The position numbers and the translations under genes are program-made. A stretch of DNA of 47,095 nt, from positions 1 to 47,095 of the IMG/VR virus record IMGVR_UViG_3300021959_000076. One strand, 5' to 3'. Within the stretch, counting starts at the first letter, position 1, and each line of letters starts with the position of its first letter. The notes beneath the pieces are model-generated. The model ran no database searches and had not been told where the DNA came from. It saw nothing but the letters and a program-made list of their open reading frames with translations. The DNA comes from a virus. Of the stretch, positions 34,904-41,368 are shown in pieces.

Positions 34904-36868
34904 TTAATAATAATTTTGTTCGAACCACTTATCTGTAGCTCTATCTTCTAATATATCTTTAACTTCTGCATTATACAACTCTCTTGTATGATACATTCCA
35001 ATCATTAGTGACATTACGCGGTCAAAGTTACCTTTATGATTAAATTTAATTAGTTCTGTCAATAAAGCAGGATCATATATTTTGTGTAAATTTAATAATT
35101 TTTTTCCTGACTCTTCTGTGCTCCTAACTGTGTTTAGCCAATCTCTTATATATATCTCACCTTGACGCTTCCTTGCTTCTGTCATATGCATACCATATTG
35201 ACGTTTTACGTTCTTACTTCTTAGTTCTTTTTTGTCTAACATCTCAAATTCTTCTTGTAATTTATGCATTTTTCTAAATCTTTTTGCATAAGCTATTACT
35301 TCTCCTCGATCGTTCTCAAATCCTATCTTACATCCGTAATAATCTGCTAACATAAACAAATTTCTGTTATAATCATCTTGTGTATGTGGTCTTCCTACAT
35401 ATGATGCTACAATTATGTCATCTGGTTGTGATAAATTGTTAGGTCTTTTTAGTACATATGCTGATCCTAAAGATGTACTATCTGCTGATTGATTTTGACC
35501 ATAAGGGTCATGACATATTACATATAAATTTACTGGAACTTGTTGTGCTTGGTTTTTATATGGTGATTCATATATAACAACTGCTCCTGTTTTATCATCA
35601 TCTTTTCTATGTGGAAATTTAGTTATAGGTTTTAGATCCCCATCTATTTTAAACTTAACTTCTCCTTTTTCATTGTGATAAAACCTTCCTGCTGTACCTA
35701 TTGCTTGTAAATTTCTTGCTTTTACATTATTATACTGTTCTTGCAAAGATGCTATGTCAAATAAATTAGCTGTTATTTGTAATGTAGCTTCTTGAGGTGA
35801 AAAAGGGTGTTCAGCTATATACTGATCTAAAGATTTTGCATCTGCAGCGCCTTTCTTTTTTTCCCTCATTGTTTCTTCGTATTCTACAGCTTGTTGTTCT
35901 TTAGAATTACCATTATCATCTATAAATCCATCTAAATTCTTTTGTATTGGAATAAAATAACCACATCTTGTTCCTATTGCTCCTTCATCCCACACATTTT
36001 CATAATCCATACAATCATATGCTGCTGGGTTATAAAATATTTCTTCCATAGCTTCAAAATCAGACCCTTCTGTACCACCTGTACCAAAAGCTACCATCAT
36101 TCCTAATGTTTTAGCACCTTGTCTCATTGTTGGCATTGTTACCTCCCATGCCTTTAATAATCCTGGGAATGAACCTGCTTCTTCAAAAAATACTAGCTCA
36201 CCTGCTTTACCCCTTACTTTATCTGGGTTATCTTTTAGTGATACTCCTATTATTTGAGACTTCATACCCATTTCTATCTCCATTCCATTAACTTTCTTTT
36301 TATATCCAGACATTTTATGCATTTCTCTGTCTCTTAACCTTGGTTGTGCCCATGCGGTATGGTCATCTATAAAAGATAAAAACTCCCAAGCTTTTGAGAG
36401 TAGTCCATCACCAATTAAAAATTCTTTAGAAGATGCAAATACAAAGTTTTTACTATTTCTAACAAAAAAGTAATTTCTAGCAAGCATAGATCCAGCTTTG
36501 TAAGAGTATCCTTTACGTCTTGCTTTTAAAACTATCATATGTTTATTTTGTGCTCTAGCTTTGTCTATTTCATGGAAATATTCATAATCTCCATCATAAA
36601 ATCTAGGGAATGTACGCTCACGTCTAGCTTGTATAGTACCATCTGGCATTATCTCATCTACAGCTCTATCAATAGGGCAATAATTTAAATAAAAATAATG
36701 AAATCCTGTAATATGCATTTCATCTACTTTATATCCGTACATACATCGTTTTTGCTCTTCATCCCAAAACTCATAATACTCTCTAGTTCCCGGAAGTGCA
36801 GATGTATAGTGCCCGCTCGCTATAAATTTAACGGCGGCAGGTCTGACTCTGTCTGTGTCTTTAAGCAT
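34904..36868 (-). CDS. terL: Terminase large subunit
   Basis: 654 residues with both halves of a large terminase. ATPase: a deviant Walker A 'LKARRKGYSYKAG' (about residues 114-126), Walker B with catalytic Glu 'ELVFFEEAGSFP' (224-235), and coupling motif 'AFGTGGTEGSD' (260-270). Nuclease: first Asp in 'VICHDPYGQNQS' (450-461), second region 'IGFENDRGEVIAYAKRF', and a late 'NFDRVMSLMIGMY' Asp, the RNase H-like arrangement. It pumps DNA into the prohead and cuts it. The N-terminal 'YEFWDEEQKRCMYGYKVDEMHITGFHYFYLN' is typical of Bacteroidetes phage terminases. Its start overlaps the preceding gene by 49 bases. Confidence 0.92.
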   Translation of the reverse strand: MLKDTDRVRPAAVKFIASGHYTSALPGTREYYEFWDEEQKRCMYGYKVDEMHITGFHYFYLNYCPIDRAVDEIMPDGTIQARRERTFPRFYDGDYEYFHEIDKARAQNKHMIVLKARRKGYSYKAGSMLARNYFFVRNSKNFVFASSKEFLIGDGLLSKAWEFLSFIDDHTAWAQPRLRDREMHKMSGYKKKVNGMEIEMGMKSQIIGVSLKDNPDKVRGKAGELVFFEEAGSFPGLLKAWEVTMPTMRQGAKTLGMMVAFGTGGTEGSDFEAMEEIFYNPAAYDCMDYENVWDEGAIGTRCGYFIPIQKNLDGFIDDNGNSKEQQAVEYEETMREKKKGAADAKSLDQYIAEHPFSPQEATLQITANLFDIASLQEQYNNVKARNLQAIGTAGRFYHNEKGEVKFKIDGDLKPITKFPHRKDDDKTGAVVIYESPYKNQAQQVPVNLYVICHDPYGQNQSADSTSLGSAYVLKRPNNLSQPDDIIVASYVGRPHTQDDYNRNLFMLADYYGCKIGFENDRGEVIAYAKRFRKMHKLQEEFEMLDKKELRSKNVKRQYGMHMTEARKRQGEIYIRDWLNTVRSTEESGKKLLNLHKIYDPALLTELIKFNHKGNFDRVMSLMIGMYHTRELYNAEVKDILEDRATDKWFEQNYY

Positions 36869-37119
36869 TTACGTTTTATTTTAACTAATTCTGAACATTT
36901 TTCGTATTCTTCTGTACTTGTAAAATATTCTATTACAATATCTATTATATCTGGAGTTCTACCGTCATCCATAATAGGATCAAAAGGTAAAGGAAAGCGG
37001 TCTATGCTATCACTCTCTAAATCATAATAAATATCATCAATAGTCTTTTTTTTAGTTATTATCATGTAAGCATTTTGCATTGCTTCATTGTAAAGCTCTA
37101 GATCTTCTAAATAATCCAT
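36820..37119 (-). CDS. Small acidic protein next to terminase
   Basis: 99 residues, acidic in the first two thirds (DYLEDLELYNEAMQNAYMII; SDSIDRFPLPFDPIMDDGRTPDIIDIVIEYF) and basic after residue 75. The 'LPFDPxxDDGxxxDIIDxxIEYFxxxEEYEKCxEL' pattern is recurrent upstream of terminase in marine Bacteroidetes phages, from general knowledge. Its 3' end overlaps the terminase gene by 49 bases. It may be a terminase accessory or small-subunit component; unproven. Confidence 0.6.
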   Translation of the reverse strand: MDYLEDLELYNEAMQNAYMIITKKKTIDDIYYDLESDSIDRFPLPFDPIMDDGRTPDIIDIVIEYFTSTEEYEKCSELVKIKRKCLKTQTESDLPPLNL

Positions 37120-37640
37120 TACATACTATATTTATTTACTTCAATTCCACCTCTATTTGTGTTGGCGGCTTGTTCTTCTTTTTTAACTATTTCTTCTAAA
37201 TTTCTAAGACCATCTACTACTTTACCCATTTTTTCTAAATTATTAATTAGATCTTTTGCGTGAAAAATTGGTCTTCCGTTATCATCTATTAAAGTTAAGT
37301 CTATATCTCTAAAGTATTTTTCTAATTTTATTACAGATTCTCTTGCAGCTCTTAATAATCTAACTGCAGATGTTTCTATTAACTTATCATACTTTTTACA
37401 TGCTGCTAATACTTTAGAATTAGGTGTAAACTTACTATCTACTCCAAATATACTATTTTTTACTTCAATTACACGTTGTTCCCATTCATATACAGAAAAA
37501 GGTGATTTATGATCTGTTGTAAAATATACAAAAGCAAGCTCTTTTGGTTTTAGATCTTTAAACTCTATTACAGTTAAAGCATACCCACTAAGAACAGCTT
37601 TATTGTCTACAATATGTATTAAATCATTTCTTAAACTCAT
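37119..37640 (-). CDS. Helical protein upstream of terminase, small-terminase candidate
   Basis: 173 residues, mostly helical after residue 55, with 'KYDKLIETSAVRLLRAARESVIKLEKYFRDIDLTLIDDNGRPIFHAKDLINNLEKMGKVVDGLRNLEEIVKKEE' like long antiparallel helices in its second half (described here only in part: LLRAARESVIKLEKYF and DLINNLEKMGKVVDGLR). This helical core and its place two genes before the large terminase make it a candidate small terminase subunit, though no helix-turn-helix is obvious. One-base junction with the 99-residue gene and 17-base overlap with the HU/IHF-like gene. Confidence 0.5.
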   Translation of the reverse strand: MSLRNDLIHIVDNKAVLSGYALTVIEFKDLKPKELAFVYFTTDHKSPFSVYEWEQRVIEVKNSIFGVDSKFTPNSKVLAACKKYDKLIETSAVRLLRAARESVIKLEKYFRDIDLTLIDDNGRPIFHAKDLINNLEKMGKVVDGLRNLEEIVKKEEQAANTNRGGIEVNKYSM

Positions 37641-37845
37641 TTTTTAATTTATTTATGTGTTTAACTCTGTTAGGGTTTACAGAAAATTTTCCAAAGTATG
37701 GTAATCGTACCATTTCAAATTTTCCTTCTTTCATAATCTTTTCTACAAACTTAAATTGATGATTTACTATTTGTTCTATCTTTTGTAATGGTAAATTATG
37801 CTTTGTTGCTAATATCTGTATTATTGTTTTCTTGTCTTTGGACAT
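37624..37845 (-). CDS. HU/IHF-like DNA-binding protein
   Basis: 73 residues. Two N-terminal helices (IIQILATKHNLPLQKIEQIVNHQFKFV), then 'IMKEGKFEMVRLPYFGKFSVNPNRVKHINK', where 'RLPYFGKFSV' matches the 'Lp.fGtF.v' beta turn of HU/IHF proteins. It lacks the long beta arm and is shorter than the 90 residues of HU, ending just where the arm would start. IHF-like proteins near terminase are a feature of crAss-like and related phages. It could bend packaging-site DNA. Overlaps both neighbours. Confidence 0.65.
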   Translation of the reverse strand: MSKDKKTIIQILATKHNLPLQKIEQIVNHQFKFVEKIMKEGKFEMVRLPYFGKFSVNPNRVKHINKLKNEFKK

Positions 37846-38119
37846 CTAATATTTGTTTTTTCCATCTTTCTGGTTTATCAGGACATGTTGTTGTTTTCCA
37901 TTTTGCTTTATGTTCTAATAAACACCCACACAACCCACATCTCATTTGAGGTTTTAAAATATGCTCACAATTATTACATGCTTCTAATCTTTGTACATAA
38001 TCTTCAGTTGTAACGTTTGGAGCACCTTGTTGTACATATGTAGTTAAATCTTTTGCAAAAGAACTAATCATCTTAAATAATGAAGGGGCTTGTAACTTAG
38101 GATCTTCTGGATTATTCAT
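37796..38119 (-). CDS. Zinc-ribbon-type small protein
   Basis: 107 residues. A helical N-terminal half (SLFKMISSFAKDLTTYVQQGA) precedes a four-cysteine site and further Cys: 'RLEACNNCEHI' , 'MRCGLCGCLLEHKAKWKTTTCPDKPERW' (CxxC ... CxxCxC ... C; about residues 45-85). This arrangement is common in marine phages as a small zinc-binding protein of unknown role. Its 3' end overlaps the HU/IHF-like gene by 50 bases and its start overlaps the 38-residue gene by eight bases. Confidence 0.75.
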   Translation of the reverse strand: MNNPEDPKLQAPSLFKMISSFAKDLTTYVQQGAPNVTTEDYVQRLEACNNCEHILKPQMRCGLCGCLLEHKAKWKTTTCPDKPERWKKQILDVQRQENNNTDISNKA

Positions 38120-38228
38120 AATAATTAATTTTAATAGTTAATAATTTACCGTTTGCATCTTGCAATATTACTATTTCCATGTCATCTAGTTCAAAATATG
38201 ATGGAACTATCTCTTCAAGTATTTTCAT
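38112..38228 (-). CDS. 38-residue acidic protein
   Basis: A short ATG gene (starts MKILEEIVPSYFELDDMEIV) that exactly fills the gap between the winged-helix gene and the zinc-ribbon gene: its ATG overlaps the upstream stop as TAATG and its stop overlaps the downstream ATG by eight bases (ATGAATAA). This double coupling makes it very likely to be translated. One possible helix followed by strands; function unknown. Confidence 0.6.
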   Translation of the reverse strand: MKILEEIVPSYFELDDMEIVILQDANGKLLTIKINYYE

Positions 38229-38575
38229 TAGTTTTTATTTATTATTACTTCTACAGAGGATGTATCAGGATTTAAAAATGGGTTTAACGAATATAAATTA
38301 TTATTTTTAGTTAAAACTCCTTTATCTTTAAATCTTTTTACGTAATTATTTAAAGTATTGTGATCTTTTATCCCTACTATCCTTGCAACTTCTTTTTTAT
38401 TCTTTACACTGCATATATTTTTTTCAGAAGTAATATTTTGCACATCTATAAATGCAGAAAGTATTTGCATACCTTTATCTGTTAAGTTAAAAATACCATT
38501 CCATAATTGTACGTACTTATACGTAGTATCTATATTAACAGTAATTTTTTTTCTAGTTTCGTTTTTCTTTGTCAT
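38228..38575 (-). CDS. Winged-helix DNA-binding protein
   Basis: 115 residues, basic. After a short strand (KKITVNIDTTYKYVQLWNGIF) comes a helix-turn-helix: 'LTDKGMQILSAFIDVQ' , 'NKKEVARIVGIKDHNTLNNYVKRFKDKGVLTKNNNLYSLNPFL' (about residues 60-103), where the recognition helix (HNTLNNYVKRFKDKG) is followed by a wing. Similar to small wHTH proteins of phages that regulate transcription or initiate replication. Located near the start of the leftward operon, it is a plausible regulator of late or middle genes. Confidence 0.7.
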   Translation of the reverse strand: MTKKNETRKKITVNIDTTYKYVQLWNGIFNLTDKGMQILSAFIDVQNITSEKNICSVKNKKEVARIVGIKDHNTLNNYVKRFKDKGVLTKNNNLYSLNPFLNPDTSSVEVIINKN

Positions 38576-38756
38576 TTTCTAGTATTTTAATTATACCATC
38601 TTGTGTATGTAAAGGTTTAGAATTTGAATATTTTCTATATTCTTCTGGAGAATATATTAATTTAACTTCTCTTATTAACTTTTTATCATCATACTTTACT
38701 ACCCATCTACTTGAGTAGTGCATTTTAGTTCTTTTTAGGTGTGATAAGTAACTCAT
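38553..38756 (-). CDS. Small basic protein, unknown function
   Basis: 67 residues, strongly basic at the N-terminus (SYLSHLKRTKMHYSSRWVVKYDDKKLIREVKL), then a short helical region with YSPEEYRKYSN. The 3' end overlaps the winged-helix gene by 23 bases and the start overlaps the upstream gene by four (ATGA). No known domain; its charge suggests contact with nucleic acid. Confidence 0.55.
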   Translation of the reverse strand: MSYLSHLKRTKMHYSSRWVVKYDDKKLIREVKLIYSPEEYRKYSNSKPLHTQDGIIKILENDKEKRN

Positions 38757-38992
38757 TTTTTTTGTATTTTAACTGTTCCGTTTGTATCTATCTCAATAAC
38801 GGAAGATTTAGATTGTTTATTAAATTCTACAATATATGGGGATATATCAGTACGAGTTACTATAAATGATAAGAATACTTGCAATTCTTTTAACAATATA
38901 TCGCTTTTTTCTTGTAATTCTAGAGTTTTTATCTTAGCATCTAATAGTGTATGATAATCCTCAAGATTCATAGTAACTTGACCTTTTACCAC
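38753..38992 (-). CDS. Small coiled-coil protein, unknown function
   Basis: 79 residues. A heptad-like helix (about 9-50: LEDYHTLLDAKIKTLELQEKSDILLKELQ...) is followed by a beta hairpin (SSVIEIDTNGTVKIQKK). Overlaps the GroES-like gene by seven bases and the 67-residue gene by four. It could be a small assembly or regulatory factor. Confidence 0.55.
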   Translation of the reverse strand: MVKGQVTMNLEDYHTLLDAKIKTLELQEKSDILLKELQVFLSFIVTRTDISPYIVEFNKQSKSSVIEIDTNGTVKIQKK

Positions 38993-39255
38993 TTCCCTAA
39001 TATTTGATGTTCTGAGATAACTAGGTATAATTGCCCGTCAATCTCTGTTCTTGCAGCTTCTGATCTAGGATCTACCATTACAATGTCTCCTTTTTCTACA
39101 AAGTTACAATGAGGCCCAACAGCAAGCGCCTCCAAAACGTTTGATCGCTTTGCATTTTCCTTAGCTGTAGTTTCATCTAAGATTATTCCTGATTCTGTTT
39201 CTGTAATTACTGGGTCCGGAAGGACTATCCAGCTTCCACTTGGTTTAAAATTCAT
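38986..39255 (-). CDS. GroES-like co-chaperonin
   Basis: 89 residues from the ATG at 39255. The frame stays open another 62 codons upstream, but that extension reads through a promoter and structured RNA and has no protein character, so I reject it. The protein follows the Cpn10 layout: 'PSGSWIVLPDPVITETESGIILDE' (opening strand and mobile-loop turn), 'LEALAVGPHCNFVEKGDIVMVDP' (VlaVG...GD.V motif, residues 43-65) and 'IDGQLYLVISEHQILGKW'. Phage GroES homologues (as T4 gp31) work with host GroEL in capsid folding. It is the first gene after the leftward promoters. Confidence 0.65.
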   Translation of the reverse strand: MNFKPSGSWIVLPDPVITETESGIILDETTAKENAKRSNVLEALAVGPHCNFVEKGDIVMVDPRSEAARTEIDGQLYLVISEHQILGKW

Positions 39256-39273
39256 ATCTATATATTTTTTATG

Positions 39274-39306
39274 CAAATATATAAACAATTTTTTTACATT
39301 TCCAAA
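39274..39306 (-). promoter_or_regulatory. Bacteroidetes-type promoter before the GroES-like gene
   Basis: On the minus strand, TATATTTG (39281-39274) fits the -7 box TAnnTTTG and a TTTG/TTG at 39306-39303 stands 21 bases upstream as the -33 element. The predicted start is about 10 bases before the GroES-like ATG. No Shine-Dalgarno follows, as is normal for Bacteroidetes. Confidence 0.6.
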
Positions 39307-39309
39307 TAT

Positions 39310-39560
39310 CTGTGGAGAAAATATAGCTCTCCCCCTTGAGGATTCTATTTCAAGTTGTGATTTCACTCTAGCAGTGCTCCGTTTTACGGGACCTAAGGAT
39401 ACTAAAACTGGTGTTAATTCACCGCACCTACCTGTGTGCATTGTATCCTAACTAGAGCTTATACGTTAACTCTTTTGCAACTACCGGAGAAAACTCTATC
39501 TCTATTTGAGACTACAATCCGATGTCTTTTCCCTTTTTTGGTTACCGAGGGATGAATAAT
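39310..39560 (-). ncRNA. Structured leader RNA or small RNA
   Basis: A 250-base non-coding stretch of higher GC with nested inverted repeats. Stems seen: CTCTAG 39366-39371 with 39452-39457; inside it GGATAC 39397-39402 with 39443-39448, which encloses hairpins GGTG/CACC (39410-39423) and GCAC/GTGC (39424-39439); CCGT/ACGG hairpin (39379-39389); TCTC/GAGA hairpin (39499-39511) within a 6-bp stem (39483-39488 with 39518-39523) that needs a G.T pair on the minus strand; and GGAGA/TCTCC near 39314-39333. Upstream lies a consensus promoter (39570-39599). It could be a regulatory 5' leader of the late operon or an independent RNA. No known RNA family, tRNA or riboswitch could be matched. Confidence 0.55.
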
Positions 39561-39569
39561 GTTGCAGTG

Positions 39570-39599
39570 CAAAATTAATAAAAATTAATTACATTCCAA
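39570..39599 (-). promoter_or_regulatory. Strong Bacteroidetes-type promoter for the leftward operon
   Basis: Minus strand: TTG (39599-39597), a 19-base spacer, then TAATTTTG (39577-39570), a full match to the Bacteroidetes -33/-7 consensus with the classical spacing. Transcription would begin near 39565 and read through the structured RNA into the GroES-like gene and beyond. Confidence 0.7.
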
Positions 39600-39660
39600 C
39601 TAAAAATGCAAAAATCATTATTAGTATGTATATTATTGGTGATAAGTCTTGTTTTTTCAT
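39589..39660 (-). CDS. 23-residue single-span membrane microprotein
   Basis: ATG frame encoding KKQDLSP followed by a 14-residue hydrophobic helix (IIYILIMIFAFLVG). The A/T-rich leader is like that of other genes here. It is at the very start of the leftward arm and overlaps the promoter at 39570-39599. It may be a real microprotein or a chance frame in AT-rich DNA. Confidence 0.35.
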   Translation of the reverse strand: MKKQDLSPIIYILIMIFAFLVGM

Positions 39661-39840
39661 ACTATAAAAATAAACATACTCTTCTCTAGTAATGTTAAGG
39701 TATTGTTAAATTTTAAAATAAAAAAAATTTTTTTAACAGTGTTTGTGAACGTGTGAACCAACACAATCAAAGACCCCTGCTATGCTACGCACTTAAAACA
39801 CCCCGCATTGGGTTGTTGGTGTTAATACATATTTTGCCTT
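39661..39840. other. Divergent intergenic region, candidate control or origin region
   Basis: This gene-free stretch separates the leftward and rightward arms. It contains a run of pure A/T (about 39,704-39,735, with A8 and T9 tracts), a tandem GTGAAC-gt-GTGAAC (about 39,745-39,758), one copy of CACAATCAAA and a GC-richer segment before the first rightward gene. AT-rich DNA plus short repeats at a coding-strand switch fits an origin of replication or a divergent promoter region. No Bacteroidetes -7 box with exact match was found for the rightward gene; TTG-N19-TATTTTG before 39841 is a weak candidate. Confidence 0.4.
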
Positions 39841-40095
39841 ATGGATACTCCAATCTCAGCGACGTTCATTCGTCCTACTCAATCTCTTAACCACATATTG
39901 ATTAAGTATCAAGTTAACATATTCTCTACTAACATGATTTATGCTTATGTAAGGAATAGTGACTTTTTCAAAGATTTTGAAGCTGGTAAAGAGTTTAAGT
40001 TACCAGCTAATCCTCGTCCTGTCTTTCGTTTCAAAGAAAACGGCGATAGATATGAATACTCTGACGGTGAGCCTCAGTTGTATTTAGAGTGGTAA
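39841..40095 (+). CDS. First rightward gene, unknown function
   Basis: 84 residues, no signal peptide. Begins MDTPISATFIRPTQSLNHILIKYQVNI in part; the middle is aromatic and charged (YAYVRNSDFFKDFEAGKEFKL) and the C-terminus is beta-like (PVFRFKENGDRYEYSDGEPQLYLEW). It has its own strong terminator 4 bases after the stop, so it is a single-gene transcript, as expected of an early-expressed small protein. No family recognised. Confidence 0.6.
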   Translation: MDTPISATFIRPTQSLNHILIKYQVNIFSTNMIYAYVRNSDFFKDFEAGKEFKLPANPRPVFRFKENGDRYEYSDGEPQLYLEW

Positions 40096-40098
40096 TTT

Positions 40099-40120
40099 AA
40101 GGGACTTTGTCCCTTTTTTT
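40099..40120 (+). terminator. Rho-independent terminator
   Basis: AAGGGAC-TTT-GTCCCTT forms a perfect 7-bp stem and runs directly into a tract of Ts to 40120. It ends the transcript of the 84-residue gene. The GGGACTTTG core is shared with the opposite-strand hairpin near 23165. Confidence 0.85.
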
Positions 40121-40271
40121 CTAGCACAATCAAAACAAATACGAACACACAATCAAAAACGCTTACTATTCTATGCGTAAGTTTGTCAATGCGTGTGTCA
40201 GGCTCTATTCACCACTTTTCACCACAATTTGACAATTAATCTAATCAATAACATTAATACAATATAACACT

Positions 40272-40706
40272 ATGCTTACTATGAACGCACCAGTTGGACA
40301 AATAACTAAACTATCAAATGGTTTAAAAGTAGCTAATTTCAGTTCACCTCATCCATTTACATTTGATGATGGGAGTGTAATACCTGCAGTAAATGATAAT
40401 GAAAGCCAAAGATTAAAAGTAAATTTCATTGAAACTGTAGTTGAAGTTGACAATGAATCTGCAGTTGAATTTAAAACAATATCACTTAATTTTGAATTAA
40501 GTAATGATGTTTTTAGTTCTATGTCTCTATGGCATAAACTATGGGAAGATAGAAAAGTTGACATAGTTTTATGTCCTTTACCAATGATACAAGCTTTACA
40601 AAAGACTAATGATGATTTACAATCATTAATAAATAGTCCATTTAGAGCAATAAGAATGAAAGATAGAATTAAGAAATTAATATCTATTGATACATTTACA
40701 ATATAA
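40272..40706 (+). CDS. Conserved phage protein of unknown function
   Basis: 144 residues, alpha/beta. An N-terminal beta region (ITKLSNGLKVANFSSPHPFTFDDGSVIP) is followed by acidic strands (FIETVVEVDN...ISLNFELSND), then 'LWHKLWEDRKVDIVLCPLPMIQAL' (about 87-110) and a basic helical end (FRAIRMKDRIKKLISI). The 'VDIVLCPLPMI.AL' pattern recalls a protein common in marine phages near replication genes. No catalytic motif. The structured region starts at its stop codon. Upstream, 40096-40271 holds the terminator and two repeats but no gene. Confidence 0.65.
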   Translation: MLTMNAPVGQITKLSNGLKVANFSSPHPFTFDDGSVIPAVNDNESQRLKVNFIETVVEVDNESAVEFKTISLNFELSNDVFSSMSLWHKLWEDRKVDIVLCPLPMIQALQKTNDDLQSLINSPFRAIRMKDRIKKLISIDTFTI

Positions 40707-40778
40707 TTATAATGTGTAGTTAAGCGCCGGGGTTGCCCTTCGTTGGAGTAAGTAGGAAAGGCTAAGCCACATTATAAT
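40706..40778 (+). ncRNA. Long-stem structured RNA element 1
   Basis: An 11-bp perfect stem (ATTATAATGTG 40706-40716 with CACATTATAAT 40768-40778) closes a 51-base GC-richer interior that can form GGG-gttg-CCC and a GCC/GGC pairing. It starts at the last base of the upstream stop codon. First of a series of such elements in this arm. Confidence 0.55.
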
Positions 40779-40823
40779 TTTAGAAATAACAAACGGAGGT
40801 TTGCAAGCCTCTTTAGAGTAAGA

Positions 40824-40932
40824 ACTGTCGCTAATACTTGTGCTAGCAAGAGTAGACAGTAATATGTAGTCATCCAGACGAATACATGTGAACAAATGTT
40901 CATGTGTCACTAACTTAGCAGTTAGACATATT
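40824..40932 (+). ncRNA. Hairpin plus four-way-junction RNA element
   Basis: A hairpin ACTGTC-GCTA...TAGC...GACAGT (40824-40860) is followed immediately by a cloverleaf-like element (40861-40932): a 7-bp closing stem AATATGT/ACATATT, a small GTC/GAC arm, a 10-bp arm ACATGTGAAC/GTTCATGTGT with AAAT loop and two G.T pairs, and a 5-bp arm CTAAC/GTTAG. The shape resembles a tRNA, but the TTC T-loop and CCA end are absent, so it is not a tRNA gene. Confidence 0.5.
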
Positions 40933-40950
40933 AAAAGTATATAAACAACA

Positions 40951-41040
40951 AACAATTAATCTATTGTTAGTATGATACTAAACTATCTATGAGGTCACGC
41001 CTTTGACTTATGGTAGTATGCTGTAGCTTGTAGTGAGCTA
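40951..41040 (+). ncRNA. Run of hairpins in the 550-base structured region
   Basis: Consecutive stems: AACAAT/ATTGTT (40951-40968), TAGTA/TACTA (40968-40980), a 13-pair bulged stem (40983-40997 with 41004-41016, containing two G.T pairs on the plus strand), and TAGCT/AGCTA (41024-41040). No open frame longer than trivial crosses it on the plus strand. Confidence 0.45.
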
Positions 41041-41090
41041 TTCAATGTAATTATAACATCCAAGTGGACTAGTAATTATAAGAGTATATC

Positions 41091-41228
41091 GGGAGATGTA
41101 TAGTAAGTATCGAGATTTGCAGGTGTTAAAACCTGATGGTTATACTTTGGAACTGATAATTCCCTTGCTCGTGTTTAATGCAGCAATACTGGTCACAAGC
41201 CCAGTTGAGAAATGCAGAGTGGACACGA
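41091..41228 (+). ncRNA. Two nested stem elements closing the 550-base structured region
   Basis: First element: GGGA/TCCC (41091-41094 with 41161-41164) encloses GTATA/TATAC (41098-41102 with 41141-41145) and hairpin CAGGT/ACCTG (41120-41135). Second: TCGTGT/ACACGA (41169-41174 with 41223-41228) encloses ACTGG/CCAGT (41188-41205). The region ends 27 bases before the next gene. A direct repeat GTAATTATAA precedes it (about 41,047 and 41,071). Confidence 0.45.
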
Positions 41229-41255
41229 ATAAATTAATTTAACAAATAACTAAAC

Positions 41256-41366
41256 ATGAAAGAAAGAGAATTAACAGCAGAAGAATTAAGTATGGTAGTA
41301 AATATCATATTAAATGAAGGATTAGAGAAAGGGATTAATTTATATACTAACCTTAAAAATAATTAA
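41256..41366 (+). CDS. 36-residue acidic helical protein
   Basis: ATG frame (begins MKERELTAEELSMVVNIILN) with an A/T-rich leader (ACAAATAACTAAAC) like other genes here, ending two bases before the next ATG. Predicted one amphipathic helix. Real translation is likely from the leader and spacing; function unknown. Confidence 0.55.
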   Translation: MKERELTAEELSMVVNIILNEGLEKGINLYTNLKNN

Positions 41367-41368
41367 AT

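Larger units (their letters stand above)
39762..40157 (+). repeat. Three copies of CACAATCAAA
   Basis: The 10-mer CACAATCAAA occurs at 39762-39771, 40125-40134 and 40148-40157, always on the same strand and always outside coding sequence, flanking the first rightward gene. The first and third are each followed within about 15 bases by a CTATnCTA(C/T)GC segment. They could be iterons or binding sites of a regulator. Confidence 0.5.

Noticed and set aside
39256-39441. 62-codon upstream extension of the GroES-like gene
   Set aside because: It crosses a promoter match and strongly paired RNA, has no protein-like character and the Cpn10 homology begins at the ATG at 39255.
40861-40932. tRNA gene
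   Set aside because: Cloverleaf shape is possible, but TTC T-loop, D-loop GG and CCA end are missing and the long arm has an AAAT four-base loop rather than a seven-base anticodon loop.
40707-40955. Leftward 82-codon frame in the structured region
   Set aside because: It lies opposite the structured RNA elements, has no plausible domain and opposes the local transcription direction.
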